Notes: a model not told the origin generated them from the sequence alone. Positions 21,911 to 34,400 are shown, counted from the stretch's first letter. The stretch is DNA of 64,000 nucleotides from Bedellia somnulentella (GCA_963576735.1 OY755171.1:15314001-15378000); one strand, 5' to 3'. Program-made: numbers and translations.

Positions 21911-22157
21911 ACTTACTTACTTACTTATACTCACGGCTGTAAATCCCTAGAAGGGGTAGCCAGAGCTAAGGAATTAGAAATTCCTCAGCCACTTTTGGAA
22001 ATGTGAGTGGGGAAAAGATGGTAAAAATAGAGGTTGTTGGTGATGGGTCTCCAACCACATCGCCCAAAAATCCCTTAAAAATCCCAAAACCGTTAGTCGC
22101 CTCTTACGTACACCCACCGGAAGAAATGGGGTAGTGCTATTCTAAGCCGACACTACA
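21911..22157 (-). repeat. SINE A copy
   Basis: Full-length minus-strand copy. Its tail is built of (TTAC)n. Its 5' end touches the head of a plus-strand SINE B. Confidence 0.88.
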
Positions 22158-22520
22158 CAGCGTAGCGCAGTGGTTAGAACATGTGCCTACCCTGCAGAAA
22201 GGCGTCGGTTTGATCCCCGAGTCAAGCAACACCAATGTGTATTTTTAAAGTCATATGTGTGGTGAATTTATCATGGTTGTTAACGGTGAGGAAAAACATC
22301 GTGAGGAAATCCACATGGCTCAGTTGTACTTAGTCATGTTCATGTGACAGTGTATTCGTACAAAACAGCGATAGGCCTGCCCCCTATCACGTGAGAACAC
22401 TGTCCAAAGAATATAATACCCACACTGTCCAAGCGAAACGTGGATACTCTGAACACCAGGTGACAATGTCACGTGAAGAGTTGTCCTTGAAGAGTTGTCC
22501 GGTAAAATAGTAAAAACTTG
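22158..22520 (+). repeat. SINE B copy with tRNA-like head
   Basis: Starts with a tRNA-like head, GCGCAGTGGTTAGAAC (A-box region) and GTCGGTTTGATCCCCG (B box). The body follows (GGTGAGGAAAAACATCGTGAGG, CCCCCTATCACGTGAG). The shared 3' tail is missing. Confidence 0.78.
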
Positions 22521-22727
22521 AAACAAAACTTTTTAATTTTCATTGTTTTTCAGTCAGTTTTCTATGAGTGAAATTTGTAGCCTTTTTTATGAACTTTTTC
22601 TCTTAAGTCTAATGGCAATAGAAGGCATAGATTTTCAGATATGTGCTGAAACATGGACCTTGGACCTCCCCCGGGGCATCATGGCTACGGGCGGGTAATT
22701 TTGATATATTAACGTGATTGTTTATAT

Positions 22728-22874
22728 TTGTGGCCGGAGACCCATCACCAACCAATGGTTGACAACCATCCCTTATTAGACCATGTTTTACCACACCACT
22801 TTTAAAATGTCTTAATAAATTCTTAAGTTGAAGCTCTGACTGATTCACAATATAGAGTTGTGAATATATGTATA
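22728..22874 (+). repeat. Degenerate SINE A 3' half
   Basis: GGAGACCCATCACCAACCAA, a decayed middle, and GTGAATATATGTATAT identify an old copy. Confidence 0.6.
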
Positions 22875-22879
22875 TATTA

Positions 22880-23651
22880 TTTTTATATGATGATTATGTA
22901 GGTAATGAAGCCTAAATCACTCGATTATTTGACAGATAAGTGCAACCGCTGATACCGACTACTATTACGGTAGTACTATGGTGACTAGGGCCAAATCTCA
23001 ATGCTGAATACTAGACTAGAAACTAGAAATAGACTTGAGCCCCCCAGTGAGGATCTTTATGCGCCGCGCCGTGCTGGAATGGGAAAAAATAATCCAAATA
23101 CACAAAATGATATCAATCTTATATTTATTTGTGGTAACTTTGTAAATATACATATAAACATTCTTTATACATAATAATCACAATATTTTTAAAACCATAT
23201 CATACTTAAGTACTCGTATTTTAAACAAAGATTACAATGTCAAAATAACTCTAATAGAAATATATCACGGTTAAGCCCGCGGCCGATATTGAAATATACA
23301 GAATATAGCCAGAATAATGTCAGTTCAATAACTTATTTTCTCGTTTATTTATCCAGACATTATGTATGTATTCAGAAATCTATCATACAAAAAATACTAA
23401 TAAAAGCATCTTTAATAACCCAATAATGTACTTTAAATTCAACTTAATTTGTAACTATACGATATGAAGCAGTGTTGTCACAGGTAAAGAAAATTTACTA
23501 ACTAATAAATGAGAGTTTAGAAGTTGGCATTGACATAAACTAGAAAATTATGTTAGATATAGTTTAGTTAGTTATTTTTTTTGGTATATCTCAAGAGGTG
23601 ATTTAGGGTATAGGAGGTTCTGGTACCAATCACTAATAATGCTTTATTTTA
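22880..23651. other. Intergenic, nothing recognised
   Basis: AT-rich up to the LTR element's target site. Confidence 0.45.
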
Positions 23652-23655
23652 TAAT

Positions 23656-24141
23656 TGTTACGACATCTGTTCGCAAGTAGGAGATAGGATTTGCCACTAC
23701 TAGATAACAGATGGCGTTACTAGTATTCTAATAAGTAAAGGAATTACTAGATGTTTCTCGAATATCGACTTTTCGAGAATGTGGTACTAGAACTTTCTGT
23801 AATATTCGCGTATTTGAGATTTGGCATATATAAAGAGCGACGCGTGCTACGGAGTGATTCGAGTGCGAAGAACTAAAGCGAGAACAAGCGAAATACTAGA
23901 GCGAAGAAATTAAATACGACAGTGCAGTGATATACGGATTACGGAAATAAGCTTAACGGTGTGGACAGTGTTACTATAACGGAGTAAATTAGTGTTGTTA
24001 ATTAGTGCGAGTATCGATAGTTAATTATCGATAGTGTTTGTTGTGTTGTGTAAAGTGCGTTATTGGTCAATAAATATAATTACACCTTATTGCACGAAAG
24101 TGTGACTGGTATTTATCAAATTAAGAACCCGGTACGTAACA
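23656..24141 (+). repeat. Left LTR of gypsy-type element
   Basis: 486 bp, from TGTTACGACATC to CGTAACA, apparently identical by eye to the right LTR. TATATAA at 23827-23833 and AATAAA at about 24069-24074 mark the likely promoter and polyadenylation signal. The flank TAAT (23652-23655) recurs after the right LTR as a 4 bp target-site duplication. Confidence 0.95.
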
Positions 24142-24166
24142 ATTGGTGACAGAAGTGGATTTGAAG

Positions 24167-25408
24167 ATGCCAGTTATGCCGAAGGAAGACGGAAGAGAGG
24201 GTGAACAGCTGTCGGAAATGAGTTCATCGGTCACGAACCCTCGGTGTGACATTCCAGAGGAGACGTCCGCGGTGACTAACGCGCCGTCTACATCAACGGC
24301 GCCGGCGGCCGCAACTAATACTGACTTGACGATGATAGTTGAAATGTTTCAAAGCATGCGTGAAGCACAACAAAGCATACAGGATGTTGTGAAAAACATA
24401 CATTCGGAGGTACAGGATGTTAAAAAAAACATACATTCGGAGGTACAGGGTGTTGTGAAACAAGAAGTTCGTGAGTTGCGCGAGGAACAGCAAACTAAGT
24501 TCTCACAAGTTCTCACTGCGGTCAATGAAGTCAGTGGTCGGGTGGTTACTGTGGAAAAAGACGTAGAGCAGATGAAGGAGCAAGTAACCACTATTGAGAA
24601 AGATATCGATGACATGAAGACCGACTTCCGCGGAATGGAGAAAAGGGTTCTGCAGCTTGAATCACGACCGGTCAAGGTTGTCTCCGGTGAGAATGTAGTA
24701 GCTGTCCATGGTCCTCGTGTGAAGGTTCCTCCCTACGACGGAACAACATCCTGGTCGGCGTATAGACATCAGTTCCAGACTGTTGCGGCTGCCAATGGTT
24801 GGACTGATGAACAGTGTTTGACTGCACTGACGGTGGCGCTCCGAGGTCAAGCACTGTCAGTAATAGAGGCGCTGCCGACTCCGAGTGGTGGTTTCAAGGA
24901 CCTGCTGGATGCGTTGGAGTCTCGCTATGGAGAGCGACACCTGGAGCACGTGTTCCGCGCTCAGCTGCGTGATAGGGTCCAGCGTTCTGGAGAGGGACTT
25001 CAGCAGTGGGCCCTTGAAATCGAGAAGCTCGTCCGCAAGGCCTATCCCAGTGTAGATCCGAAGACGGTGGAAATGAACCTGGTGCAAGCATTCGTCGACG
25101 GCATCAGAGATATCGAAGTGAGAACAGCGGTGAGACTTCAACACCACACGTCTCTCAAGGATGCCTTGGCGAACGCTCTAGAAGTTGAAGCTTGCCGCCA
25201 GGATACGCGCCAAACTCATCGACTTCGTGAGATTGCGGAAGCAAATGAGGACGTCAAGGTCATTAAAGCACCCGTCGGAAGGAGTACTGGACCGATTTGT
25301 TATGGCTGCGGGAAAAGGGGCCATTTGAGATTAAGTTGCCCGCTGAGGAAGGAAGAAAAGAGGCAGGCAGAGGTTCCTGCCGCAAACGTCCAGGGAAACG
25401 AGCATTAG
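24167..25408 (+). CDS. Gag polyprotein of LTR element
   Basis: Structural protein of the retrotransposon, about 413 aa from the first ATG (24167). The open frame extends 8 codons further upstream but without an ATG. The N-terminal third is a predicted coiled coil rich in V/E/K/Q heptads, including an 11-codon tandem duplication at about 24386-24451. The centre ('PPYDGTTSWSAYRHQF') is typical gypsy capsid. Near the C-terminus is a CCHC zinc knuckle (CYGCGKRGHLRLSC) for RNA binding. The frame is intact. pol lies in the -1 frame and overlaps the gag end, consistent with ribosomal -1 frameshifting. Confidence 0.9.
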   Translation: MPVMPKEDGREGEQLSEMSSSVTNPRCDIPEETSAVTNAPSTSTAPAAATNTDLTMIVEMFQSMREAQQSIQDVVKNIHSEVQDVKKNIHSEVQGVVKQEVRELREEQQTKFSQVLTAVNEVSGRVVTVEKDVEQMKEQVTTIEKDIDDMKTDFRGMEKRVLQLESRPVKVVSGENVVAVHGPRVKVPPYDGTTSWSAYRHQFQTVAAANGWTDEQCLTALTVALRGQALSVIEALPTPSGGFKDLLDALESRYGERHLEHVFRAQLRDRVQRSGEGLQQWALEIEKLVRKAYPSVDPKTVEMNLVQAFVDGIRDIEVRTAVRLQHHTSLKDALANALEVEACRQDTRQTHRLREIAEANEDVKVIKAPVGRSTGPICYGCGKRGHLRLSCPLRKEEKRQAEVPAANVQGNEH

Positions 25409-26865
25409 CCAGGACCGGGGGGCAGGTGCTGGCTAGAGAGGAGAAAGCCCCGACAATGACCATCTCACAAGACTGTAAACATTGCCGGAAGCAAGAGTCG
25501 AAGGAGGAGGTCGTGAAAGTGACTCGAATTTGTCCATTGGATGGATGGGAAACAGAAGCTATGCAGAAGGCCCAAGAAGAAGATGAGAACCTCAGACCCA
25601 TCATGAAATGGAAGAAGGAAAAACACGATCAACCGGCTTGGAGTGAAGTAGCGTCCACAGGAGTGAGTACGAAAGCTTACTGGGCGCAATGGAACAGCCT
25701 GGTTCTGATCAATGGTCTACTGTACCGGAGGTGGGAGAAACCCAACGGTAAAGAAGAGCACCTACAATTGGTCGTGCCCAGAGCCAAGGTTAAAGATGTA
25801 CTGCGGGAAACACATGACGGTGTTTCGGGCGGGCATCTTGGGGTAAATCGTACGTTGCAGAAGGTTCGTGCGAAGTTTTACTGGCTTCATTGTAGGGACG
25901 ACGTACAGGACTGGTGCCGGAAATGTACAACGTGTGCCGCGGTGAAAGGTCCGCAGACCCGGAGTAGAGGGGGATTACGGTTGTACAATGTGGGAGCTCC
26001 CTGGGAGAGGATTGCCGTTGATGTGGCTGGACCGTTTCCACAATCAGAGTCCGGAAATAAATATTTCATGGTGGTGATGGATTACTTCACTAAGTGGCCT
26101 GAAGTGTTTGCCATACCCAATCAAGAAGCAATAACTGTGGCTACAAAACTGGTTGAGGAAGTGATCTGTCGATTTGGCGTGCCCCTGGAGATACACTCTG
26201 ACCAGGGAAGAAATTTTGAGTCACAAGTATTTCAAGAGGTGTGCAAACTGCTTGGAATGCATAAAACCAGGACGACGCCATATCATCCTCAGTCAGATGG
26301 AATGGTGGAGAGGTTCAACCAAACACTGGAGAGACAGTTGGCGAAGATGGTTGAAAAACATCAGAAGGACTGGGACAAACACATTCCATTATTTTTACTG
26401 TCTTACCGGTCAGCTGTTCACGAAAGCACGAAGGAAACACCTGCTTTCGTCAATTTCGGAAGAGAGCTACGATTGCCTGTAGATTTGTTGACAGGAGGGT
26501 CACCAGATGAGCCGCAGAGTGTAACTGAATATGTAAGCGATTTGAGGGAAAGAATGCAAGATGTACATTCCCTAGTGCGTGAAAATGGTTTACATGCTAG
26601 TGAAAAGATGAAAACCAGATATGACCGTAAAGCTAACACGCCGCGTTTCGAAGAGGGTATGCTCGTCTGGTTACACAATCCAACTCGCCAGAAAGGGAAG
26701 TCCCCTAAGTTACAAAATAGGTGGGAAGGACCGTACAAGGTGGTCACTAGAATAAACGATGTAACGTACAGAATTCAACGCCAACCTAGAGGGGCTTGGA
26801 AAATAGTTCACATCGATCGACTTGCGAAGTACCATGGAAGCAATAATACTCGGGACGAGTATTAA
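25297..26865 (+). CDS. Integrase-only pol remnant of LTR element
   Basis: Open for 522 codons in the -1 frame relative to gag, without an early ATG, so probably made by frameshifting. The first 60 codons are gag-overlap sequence. 'CKHC' and the linker that normally follows RNase H come next. Then integrase: HHCC zinc-binding residues His173, His180, Cys210, Cys213; catalytic triad Asp242, Asp302, Glu338 with the usual 35-residue spacing between the last two; and a C-terminal 'RWEGPYKVV' SH3-like domain. Numbering is from 25297. Protease, RT (no YXDD) and RNase H are absent, an internal deletion that kept the frame open. Confidence 0.9.
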   Translation: MLWLREKGPFEIKLPAEEGRKEAGRGSCRKRPGKRALARTGGQVLAREEKAPTMTISQDCKHCRKQESKEEVVKVTRICPLDGWETEAMQKAQEEDENLRPIMKWKKEKHDQPAWSEVASTGVSTKAYWAQWNSLVLINGLLYRRWEKPNGKEEHLQLVVPRAKVKDVLRETHDGVSGGHLGVNRTLQKVRAKFYWLHCRDDVQDWCRKCTTCAAVKGPQTRSRGGLRLYNVGAPWERIAVDVAGPFPQSESGNKYFMVVMDYFTKWPEVFAIPNQEAITVATKLVEEVICRFGVPLEIHSDQGRNFESQVFQEVCKLLGMHKTRTTPYHPQSDGMVERFNQTLERQLAKMVEKHQKDWDKHIPLFLLSYRSAVHESTKETPAFVNFGRELRLPVDLLTGGSPDEPQSVTEYVSDLRERMQDVHSLVRENGLHASEKMKTRYDRKANTPRFEEGMLVWLHNPTRQKGKSPKLQNRWEGPYKVVTRINDVTYRIQRQPRGAWKIVHIDRLAKYHGSNNTRDEY

Positions 26866-26881
26866 TGTAAGGAGGGGGTAA

Positions 26882-27367
26882 TGTTACGACATCTGTTCGC
26901 AAGTAGGAGATAGGATTTGCCACTACTAGATAACAGATGGCGTTACTAGTATTCTAATAAGTAAAGGAATTACTAGATGTTTCTCGAATATCGACTTTTC
27001 GAGAATGTGGTACTAGAACTTTCTGTAATATTCGCGTATTTGAGATTTGGCATATATAAAGAGCGACGCGTGCTACGGAGTGATTCGAGTGCGAAGAACT
27101 AAAGCGAGAACAAGCGAAATACTAGAGCGAAGAAATTAAATACGACAGTGCAGTGATATACGGATTACGGAAATAAGCTTAACGGTGTGGACAGTGTTAC
27201 TATAACGGAGTAAATTAGTGTTGTTAATTAGTGCGAGTATCGATAGTTAATTATCGATAGTGTTTGTTGTGTTGTGTAAAGTGCGTTATTGGTCAATAAA
27301 TATAATTACACCTTATTGCACGAAAGTGTGACTGGTATTTATCAAATTAAGAACCCGGTACGTAACA
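26882..27367 (+). repeat. Right LTR of gypsy-type element
   Basis: 486 bp, apparently identical to the left LTR, followed by the TAAT target-site duplication (27368-27371). Confidence 0.95.
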
Positions 27368-27390
27368 TAATCAATTGCTTACTTACTTAC

Positions 27391-27463
27391 AAAAGTGGCT
27401 GAGGAATTTGTAACTCTAAGGCTCTAATTTAGATTTATAGGCGAAAGTAAATGTATGTATGTA
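27391..27463 (+). repeat. SINE A 3'-end fragment
   Basis: AAAAGTGGCTGAGGAATTTG to (TATG)n tail; the 5' part is missing, cut off near the LTR element. Confidence 0.65.
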
Positions 27464-27484
27464 TGTCTAGATATCATAAAATAT

Positions 27485-27545
27485 ACATTATGTTCTAGAA
27501 TAGAATTACAATTTGGCGGTTTAATCGCGAACTATCTTTTCCAGA
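27485..27545 (-). repeat. LINE 3'-end fragment
   Basis: The minus strand carries a decayed 'TGTCTGGAAAAGATAG...TTCTATTCTAG' end, like the LINE end at 41115-41275. Confidence 0.5.
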
Positions 27546-28240
27546 CATCCATTAAATGGCAAGTTCAATAAACGAGAAGTCATTAAAGATAAATAGTAAA
27601 TTTCAATATTGAAATTGCATTTTCTTATCGTATTTCTTATTTTAAAACCCCGTTTCGGCTAGTTTATCGTAAGCGACAAATAAAACAAATCCATGTTTGT
27701 TTTACTCTAATTAAACGTGTATTTTACTATTTAAAAAGCTAAAATAAAAGAGATGAATAATTTTGGAATGAATATTTCCCTACGAATAAAAATAATACTT
27801 TTTTCAATTGATTTTCAGATATTTAATCGCGTTTTACATGGTTTTTAATTGTAATGTGCAATCTTGAAAGTCTTAAATAATACTATAGTACTTTTGTCTG
27901 TTTTTAAAAGATTCGTTCCGATTATAACTAGGATACAGAAAAGTACTAAATACTTATTTATGGCATTAACTTGTAAGTCATTCATTTTTCCATTGCACTA
28001 ATGACACATCACAACGAAAATATTACCAACGAGAGAAGTACAAGTTTTTTGTCCTTTTAAGTATTAAAAAAATAAAACTGGTGGTCAAAAATGCATTCTT
28101 GAACATTTTTTACAATAAAAAAATCACTGCTCTCTTAAAGTATAAAAACATTTGAAGCCAACAATGTGCATTATGTAAATTATGATGCAACCATATAAAT
28201 TTCTGGTAAACAAGTTAGTTCGAAATCTAATCAAATTTAA
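27546..28240. other. 3' flank/3' UTR of the amino acid transporter
   Basis: AT-rich; the transporter mRNA must end here, but no clear AATAAA on the minus strand could be chosen. Confidence 0.4.
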
Positions 28241-28491
28241 CTAACTGGCTCCTGAAGCTTCGTGTATAATTTTCTTAATAGTATAAGTGACACCAGATAA
28301 CATAGCTAATATGGAGAAAAGGCCAATTAAAAAGTTCTTCATTAAAATCCAATAGCACTTCCCAAGTCCCCGATCCCAGCACCAAACAGTCTCAATGATG
28401 GCTGGTAGAAGAAGTCCCATCACAGACAAACAGACAGCTCCCACGAGGTCCATGAATACGTCGATCTTTGGCAGTAAACACGATATTGTCA
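28241..28491 (-). CDS. SLC36-like transporter, exon 9 (C-terminus)
   Basis: Acceptor TTTATTTCAG. Encodes 'TISCLLPKIDVFMDLVGA' through the last membrane segments to '...HEASGAS' and TAG at 28241-28243. Confidence 0.92.
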
Positions 28492-31400
28492 CTGAAATAA
28501 ATAGTATGATCATCATCACAGCAGATATACTATACGTCCACACCATTGAGTAATTTAGACTTAGTCGACAACATATATACATACAATATACTCAAAGCTA
28601 TTAATCTCTAAAAGGGGAAGCCAGAGCTTCAGAATAAGAAATTCCTCAGCAACTTTAAATTATAATTCTGGGTGATGGGTCCCAACTGCATCGCCCAAAA
28701 AACACTTGAAAAGACCCAATACCTTCAGTCGCCATATTCAAACACTCACGGGAAAAATGTGGTAATGCGATTCTAAGCCGATAGTACACAGTGAATAACA
28801 ACGAGTTTAGCTTTATTCGGTTTGGCCATTACCTTTGATGATCCTGATGTTACGACTGTGTACGGCATTACTAGAAGCTAGGGCCTCCTAGGCAAGGGAA
28901 TAATTAAAACGTAGTGCTTAAAAACATTTGGACAACAAACAATAACTAAAATAATTCCCAAGTAGAATCTTACTTTAAGTCATCAGCTAGGGTCCATATT
29001 GGCTCACATAAAATTCTAAATCATATTTTTCGTCTTACTAACCATTTGTGTTCATAATAACCACTCTTCATTATTTTATTTTTCATACTTTCTTTATTCA
29101 TACATTTTTAATACTAACAACTGAGGTCATAAAAATTAGTGATCATAATTTTTTAATTAATACTGTTAAAACCAAGAATCTTTATAAAACTATATTTTTT
29201 TTCAAGATCTTTTTCTTCGTAACATTCAAAGGTTACATACATACATACATATACTCACGCCATTAATTCCCATTGGGGTAGGCAGAGACTATCGATCGCC
29301 ACTTCGCACGATCCTGACAAACCTCTCTAGCTTCGTTTACATCCATTAATCTTTTCATACATGCTCTTTTATTCTTCATACTTCGGACGCCAGCCTTTTT
29401 GAGCACACTCTCAATTTGGTCCAAGTGTGTTCTCCGTGGTCGTCCTCTACTAACATTACCATCCACACTAGCTCTATAGATCCCTTTTACCAATTTTCTA
29501 TCATCCATCCTCTCTATGCGCCCAAACCATCTCAACATTCCTTTTTCTATCTTTCTTACAATATCATCTTTCACACCACACTTTTCACGAATAACACTAT
29601 TTCTCACTCGGTCACATAATCTAACATTACAAATTTTTCTGAGGGACCTCATCTCTACTGCATTCACTCTGCTCTCATGCTTCTTCTGCCACACCCAACA
29701 TTCGCTTCCATACATAAGCGTAGGAACAAGAACAGCATCATGCACAGCCATTCGGGCCTTTTCAGACACCGATTGACTGATCATTAGGCTATTCATTGCT
29801 CCATTTACCGCATTACCCTTTTTCACTCTTCTTTCAATGTCTTCATCACATTTTCCATCCCTTGTAAACAAGGTTATAATATTTTTATTAATCATCAATC
29901 ATGCATTTAAGGTGCTCGCTCCGCTGCGCTTCGCTCGCTCGTTTTATACATACTCGTAATCTAACCTACCCTAACTAAATGTGCCTAACTTTTCTTTGCC
30001 TGCGACCCACCCAAGCAGGGGTAAAACAACCCTGCACCCCCTTTACATGCAATCAAGCTTCAAGCATGCAAACAAGCAAGCAAATATAGATAAAACACAT
30101 ATAATTAATAATATTTTTTTAAATGTTAGATTAAAAAACATTTATGAATATTATAGTTATTTATTGAAATGATTATATTGTCGGTCATTAGTATAAACAA
30201 ATAAATTATAACAAATATTATTAAATACAAAATGTATAATTATAATTAGTGATATTATGAATTTCGATGATTATATTTTTTAATATTTATGACTTGAATT
30301 TTTTATGAAGACTGATCATTATGATTTTAAATGGTATGTGAAATATTTTCGGACCTCCGATGATAGAAGTTAAAAAGTTATGTAAGAGAAAGCGCACCCC
30401 ATCAGCTAAATGCCAATGAGGTCTTATCAAATTGGTCAAGCTGTTTCTTTCAAGGATCATACACTAAACACCAGGTGACAATTATACCACGTGATGTTCA
30501 GAATGTGTAAAAGTTTGAGTCTTGTAATATGAAAAAAGTTATATCCATATCATGGCAATATTCATGTAATTTAGTATTTATTGACATTTACATAATATTC
30601 GTATTTCTCTTTAGCAGGAGCGAAACTTTACTTCTAAGTGTTAAAAAAATGCGAAATGCTCAAATTATATTCACTTGTATTTTATTAAATATCATTTTTC
30701 TTTATTTGAATACTTCCACATCAATTATATACCTGTAATAAGAGTTCCCAATAATCTGATTGCAGCGATGGACCACCTCTGAGAGCGGAGTGGTATTTTG
30801 TGTTCCACTCGTCTCCAAACAACATCAATTGGTACGTAGAAGATCAGGGCGTAAGAAAGTAACATAACAAGAGCCACTAAAATCTTCGTTGTTTGCGCCA
30901 ATCTGAAAGCAAACAATGTATATGGATAACAGAATAATTTATTTATTTACTTTCGAAGTTACGATACTAAGATCATCATGCAATTTATCACAAAGCAAAG
31001 TTCATCAGACCAAAATGTTCTATTCGATTGTAATTTTCCCGACATGGTTCTTCAGTTAGTACCCGTAGAAAATATAAACATAGCCAATTATAAAAAATGG
31101 ATTGAATTGCTTTATCCTGCTGCGTGAAGGCCGTCCTTCATACGTGACGTGGCATTAGAACCCACATTCTCCATTATTCGGAAACTGCAGCAGTAGTTTT
31201 TCTCATACGGAAAATGATAATATACACAGAATATATACAGATGAGCTTAGATTTTTTTAAGAATGGTTTTTGTACTATATATATATAGGTGTCACTGATG
31301 CTATTGCCACGGATTAGACTGAAAGAGTCTCGGAGTCTTATCGTTACCTACATATACTCACGGCTATAAATAAAAAAGGCATTATGTGAAAAAAAAATAG

Positions 31401-34400
31401 CATCTTATAATTTCTTATTGCCAATACTAGCTCACTTAAATATAGATTCAAAATATGATATGCTCATTTGAAAAAAATACTTACATTTGGTCCTGAGGTA
31501 AATTAAGCGTAAGACTTCCTTGCACCGCTGCACCGTATTTCAGATATCCAAAAAAGCCGACAAACCCGTACAACAGGACCACGGATATCATTGCAATGTT
31601 AAGAACCCCAGGACATCCGAGAAATTGTTTGGGCTTCTTCATTTCATTCTCCACCGGCATCACGACACCAACTCCTTCCATCGCGAAGAGACAGGTGCTG
31701 AAATCAATAGGAGATTTAATTTTACATGCTTTTATATCAAAAATTGCAAATACAGGTCAAAAGGTAAAAATCTGCTCTCTTCTATTTTACCACATACAAC
31801 TGTGAACGCCGTAACATATTGGAAACTATCGAAAGATCAAAGTAAAATAATACGGATAATATTACTGACTGGCCTAAATTAATAAATCTGAGTTTTAAAA
31901 AATAACATAGTAGACTCACTTGCACAACAAAATTTTATCATTAATGAATATAAATTAAATTAATTTCGGTATTACAGTATTACAGACAGTAATATATTTT
32001 TTTGCCGTGCAGTGCCGGCTTAGAATGCCACTACCCCTTTCTACCCACGGATGTCGTAAGAAGCAACTAAGGGTATGGGACTTTTTTTAATGTTTTTTGG
32101 GCGATGCGGTTGGAGACCCCTCATCAACGATACTTTATTTCTACCATCTTGTCCCCTATAAACTTCCAATTGTGCCTGGAGATATTTATAGGTTCATGGC
32201 CGTGAGTATATATGTATTGTATGTAAAATATTTTTTGATCAAACTTACCTTACAAACAAGGGTATCCCACTAAGTGAAGTAGCCAGACTTCGCTCACTGA
32301 TGTCAGGTACGTCAGTCATACAGTAATATATGGAGATGCAGATAGAAGCCAGCCAGACGACGTTTGCGACAGCTGAGAAAGGTACTAAGTACTTCAGTTT
32401 TGTGATCTGCGTTAATGGAACTAATGGCACTAGAGTTAAGGCGCAAAATATCGCGACAGACCAGTCGGGGCCACCATACTCATCTGAAACCTGAAAAATA
32501 AATATTTATTCAAAAAAGGTTCTCGTATTCGTAGAAAGTTGCGATAAGATAATTACATTTACATTTTCTCTCAGAAAAAAATAGAGCAAATGGAAGTAAC
32601 CTTCTTAATTTCAAAAAGTACTTGTATTCAAAAAAGTGATTTTGTTGTGTTTGTAGTATACAAACATTACACATATCTTACACCAATGGTGACCATCTAT
32701 CGCCACTTTGCACGATCCTGTCAAATCTTTCAAGCTTCGTCTACAACTATCAATCGTTGTTACAGGCCCTTGTTTTGTTCATACTTCTTACGCCTGCCGT
32801 TTTAGCACAATCTCCATTTGATCGAAATATGTCCGCCGCGATCGTGCTCTAATGAAATTTTCATCCATCTTCTGACTTATCTTAATTTTATAATGTATGG
32901 TAACCTGTTTGAAAGAAGCAGCAATCACAACAATGTATACGCAGCACGCTCCCATGTGTGTGAAAGCCAGGGCCCAGTCTGCTACCTCCCTGAAACAAAT
33001 ATCATAAGTTTTTATCACACCAATTTTTTCGTTAACATTGTACGTTCAGTCATTCACGATAAACATGAGAGTGGCAAAGCTGAACTTAGTGAAAAATCTT
33101 AACATCTGCTGTTGATCAGGTCTCCGGGTGACTCAAGTGATAGGGGATTATCTATCGCCACTATTTACAATTCTTGGTGATTAAAACAAGCTATTATATA
33201 ACCGCATCGTTTATCTCACTAAGATTTCCCTATGTTTTTGTTACAACATACTTACAAAAGTCTATAAATCCCAAATGGGATATCAAGAACTTTAGTATGA
33301 ACTGCCTCAACCTCCTTTAAAAGTTGACTGGGAAAAAGATAGTAAAACACGCATAGGGATTCTTAACAATTGAGTTAGAGCAATTTAGATTTATGACCGT
33401 TAATGTGTTCCTGACTGTTTAAATAATTAACTGTTGTCTGACTGACGAAAGACTGTTTAAATTCATAATAAAAAAATATAAGAAATATCCCTAAAGGGCA
33501 ATGGGCATTTTGTATGGGGGGGTGGCATAGTTTTTTTTTCAAGCGGCCACTTTCCAAATTTTGCAAGTAAGTAGATACTATCATGACTAATACATTTCAA
33601 AAAAAAAAATGGCCTAAGCTGTAACAAAAAAAAGTTATTTAATATTGAATGTTGATAAATTATTCCTAACAATTACTATAATAGGCAAGATTTTTAAAAT
33701 TTTTCTAGTATGCGCTTGCTTCTACATATATATTACCATGATTTAAACCATATACCAAATACTTCTGGACAACAGCGCCCCCTCCCCCCCCCAGATTTTT
33801 TTAAATGTGCATTTCACCGCTATTGGGGCCAGTTACGGGGAATGTGGTATATATTACCATGATTTAAACCAAATACCAAATACTTCGAGACACAGCACCC
33901 TTCCCCCCCACTTTTTTTATTTTTTATTATGCTTTTCACCGCTATGGGGCCAAGCTACGGGGGTATGTATTAAGACTCTAACTCACTAAAACCCTAACCA
34001 CTTTCCACCTCAACCACTTCCAGCCCAACCGTGACCGCTCCACTCCATCGAAGCCCAGGGGAGCGGTGCTTCCCCGCGTTCCTCTTAGCTTTATTTATAT
34101 ATTTTTGGTTTTTATGATTCTGTTAAAAGTATGTAGGTTAGGTATACAATTATATTAACTACTGTACAAAAATCTCTAAGTATTATAATTATGGTGTATA
34201 AGGTATGTAGGTATTATAAAACTGTAACGGTTCGAATGTCTCCGGAACCATTTGGGATTGCTAGTGACTATTTAATACAAACATGATTTTTTCTTGTCTG
34301 GTTGTTTGTTTGACCGAGCATCACTTAAAAACAAGTGGGCCTATTCGGATGCGGTTTTCATTTTACATACATACATACATATACTCACGGCTGTAAATCC

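Larger units (their letters stand above)
23656..27367 (+). mobile_element. Gypsy-type LTR retrotransposon lacking PR-RT-RH
   Basis: A 3.7 kb element between identical-looking LTRs and TAAT duplications. It has gag with a zinc knuckle, then a polyprotein remnant with only the RNase H/integrase tether and a complete integrase. A purine-rich tract (AAGGAGGGGGTAA, about 26869-26881) precedes the right LTR. No protease, reverse transcriptase, RNase H or env can be found, so a pol segment of a few kilobases is absent. The identical LTRs mean it inserted recently; it presumably relied on enzymes from a full-length relative. Confidence 0.93.

Noticed and set aside
24143..24166. Gag start at 24143
   Set aside because: The codon there is TTG, two bases after the LTR; the first ATG is at 24167.
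24293..25147. Minus-strand frames within gag
   Set aside because: Shadows of the intact gag frame; no independent start context or domain.
23656..27367. Endogenous virus with an envelope gene
   Set aside because: No env-like frame follows integrase; the element ends in a purine tract and LTR immediately after.
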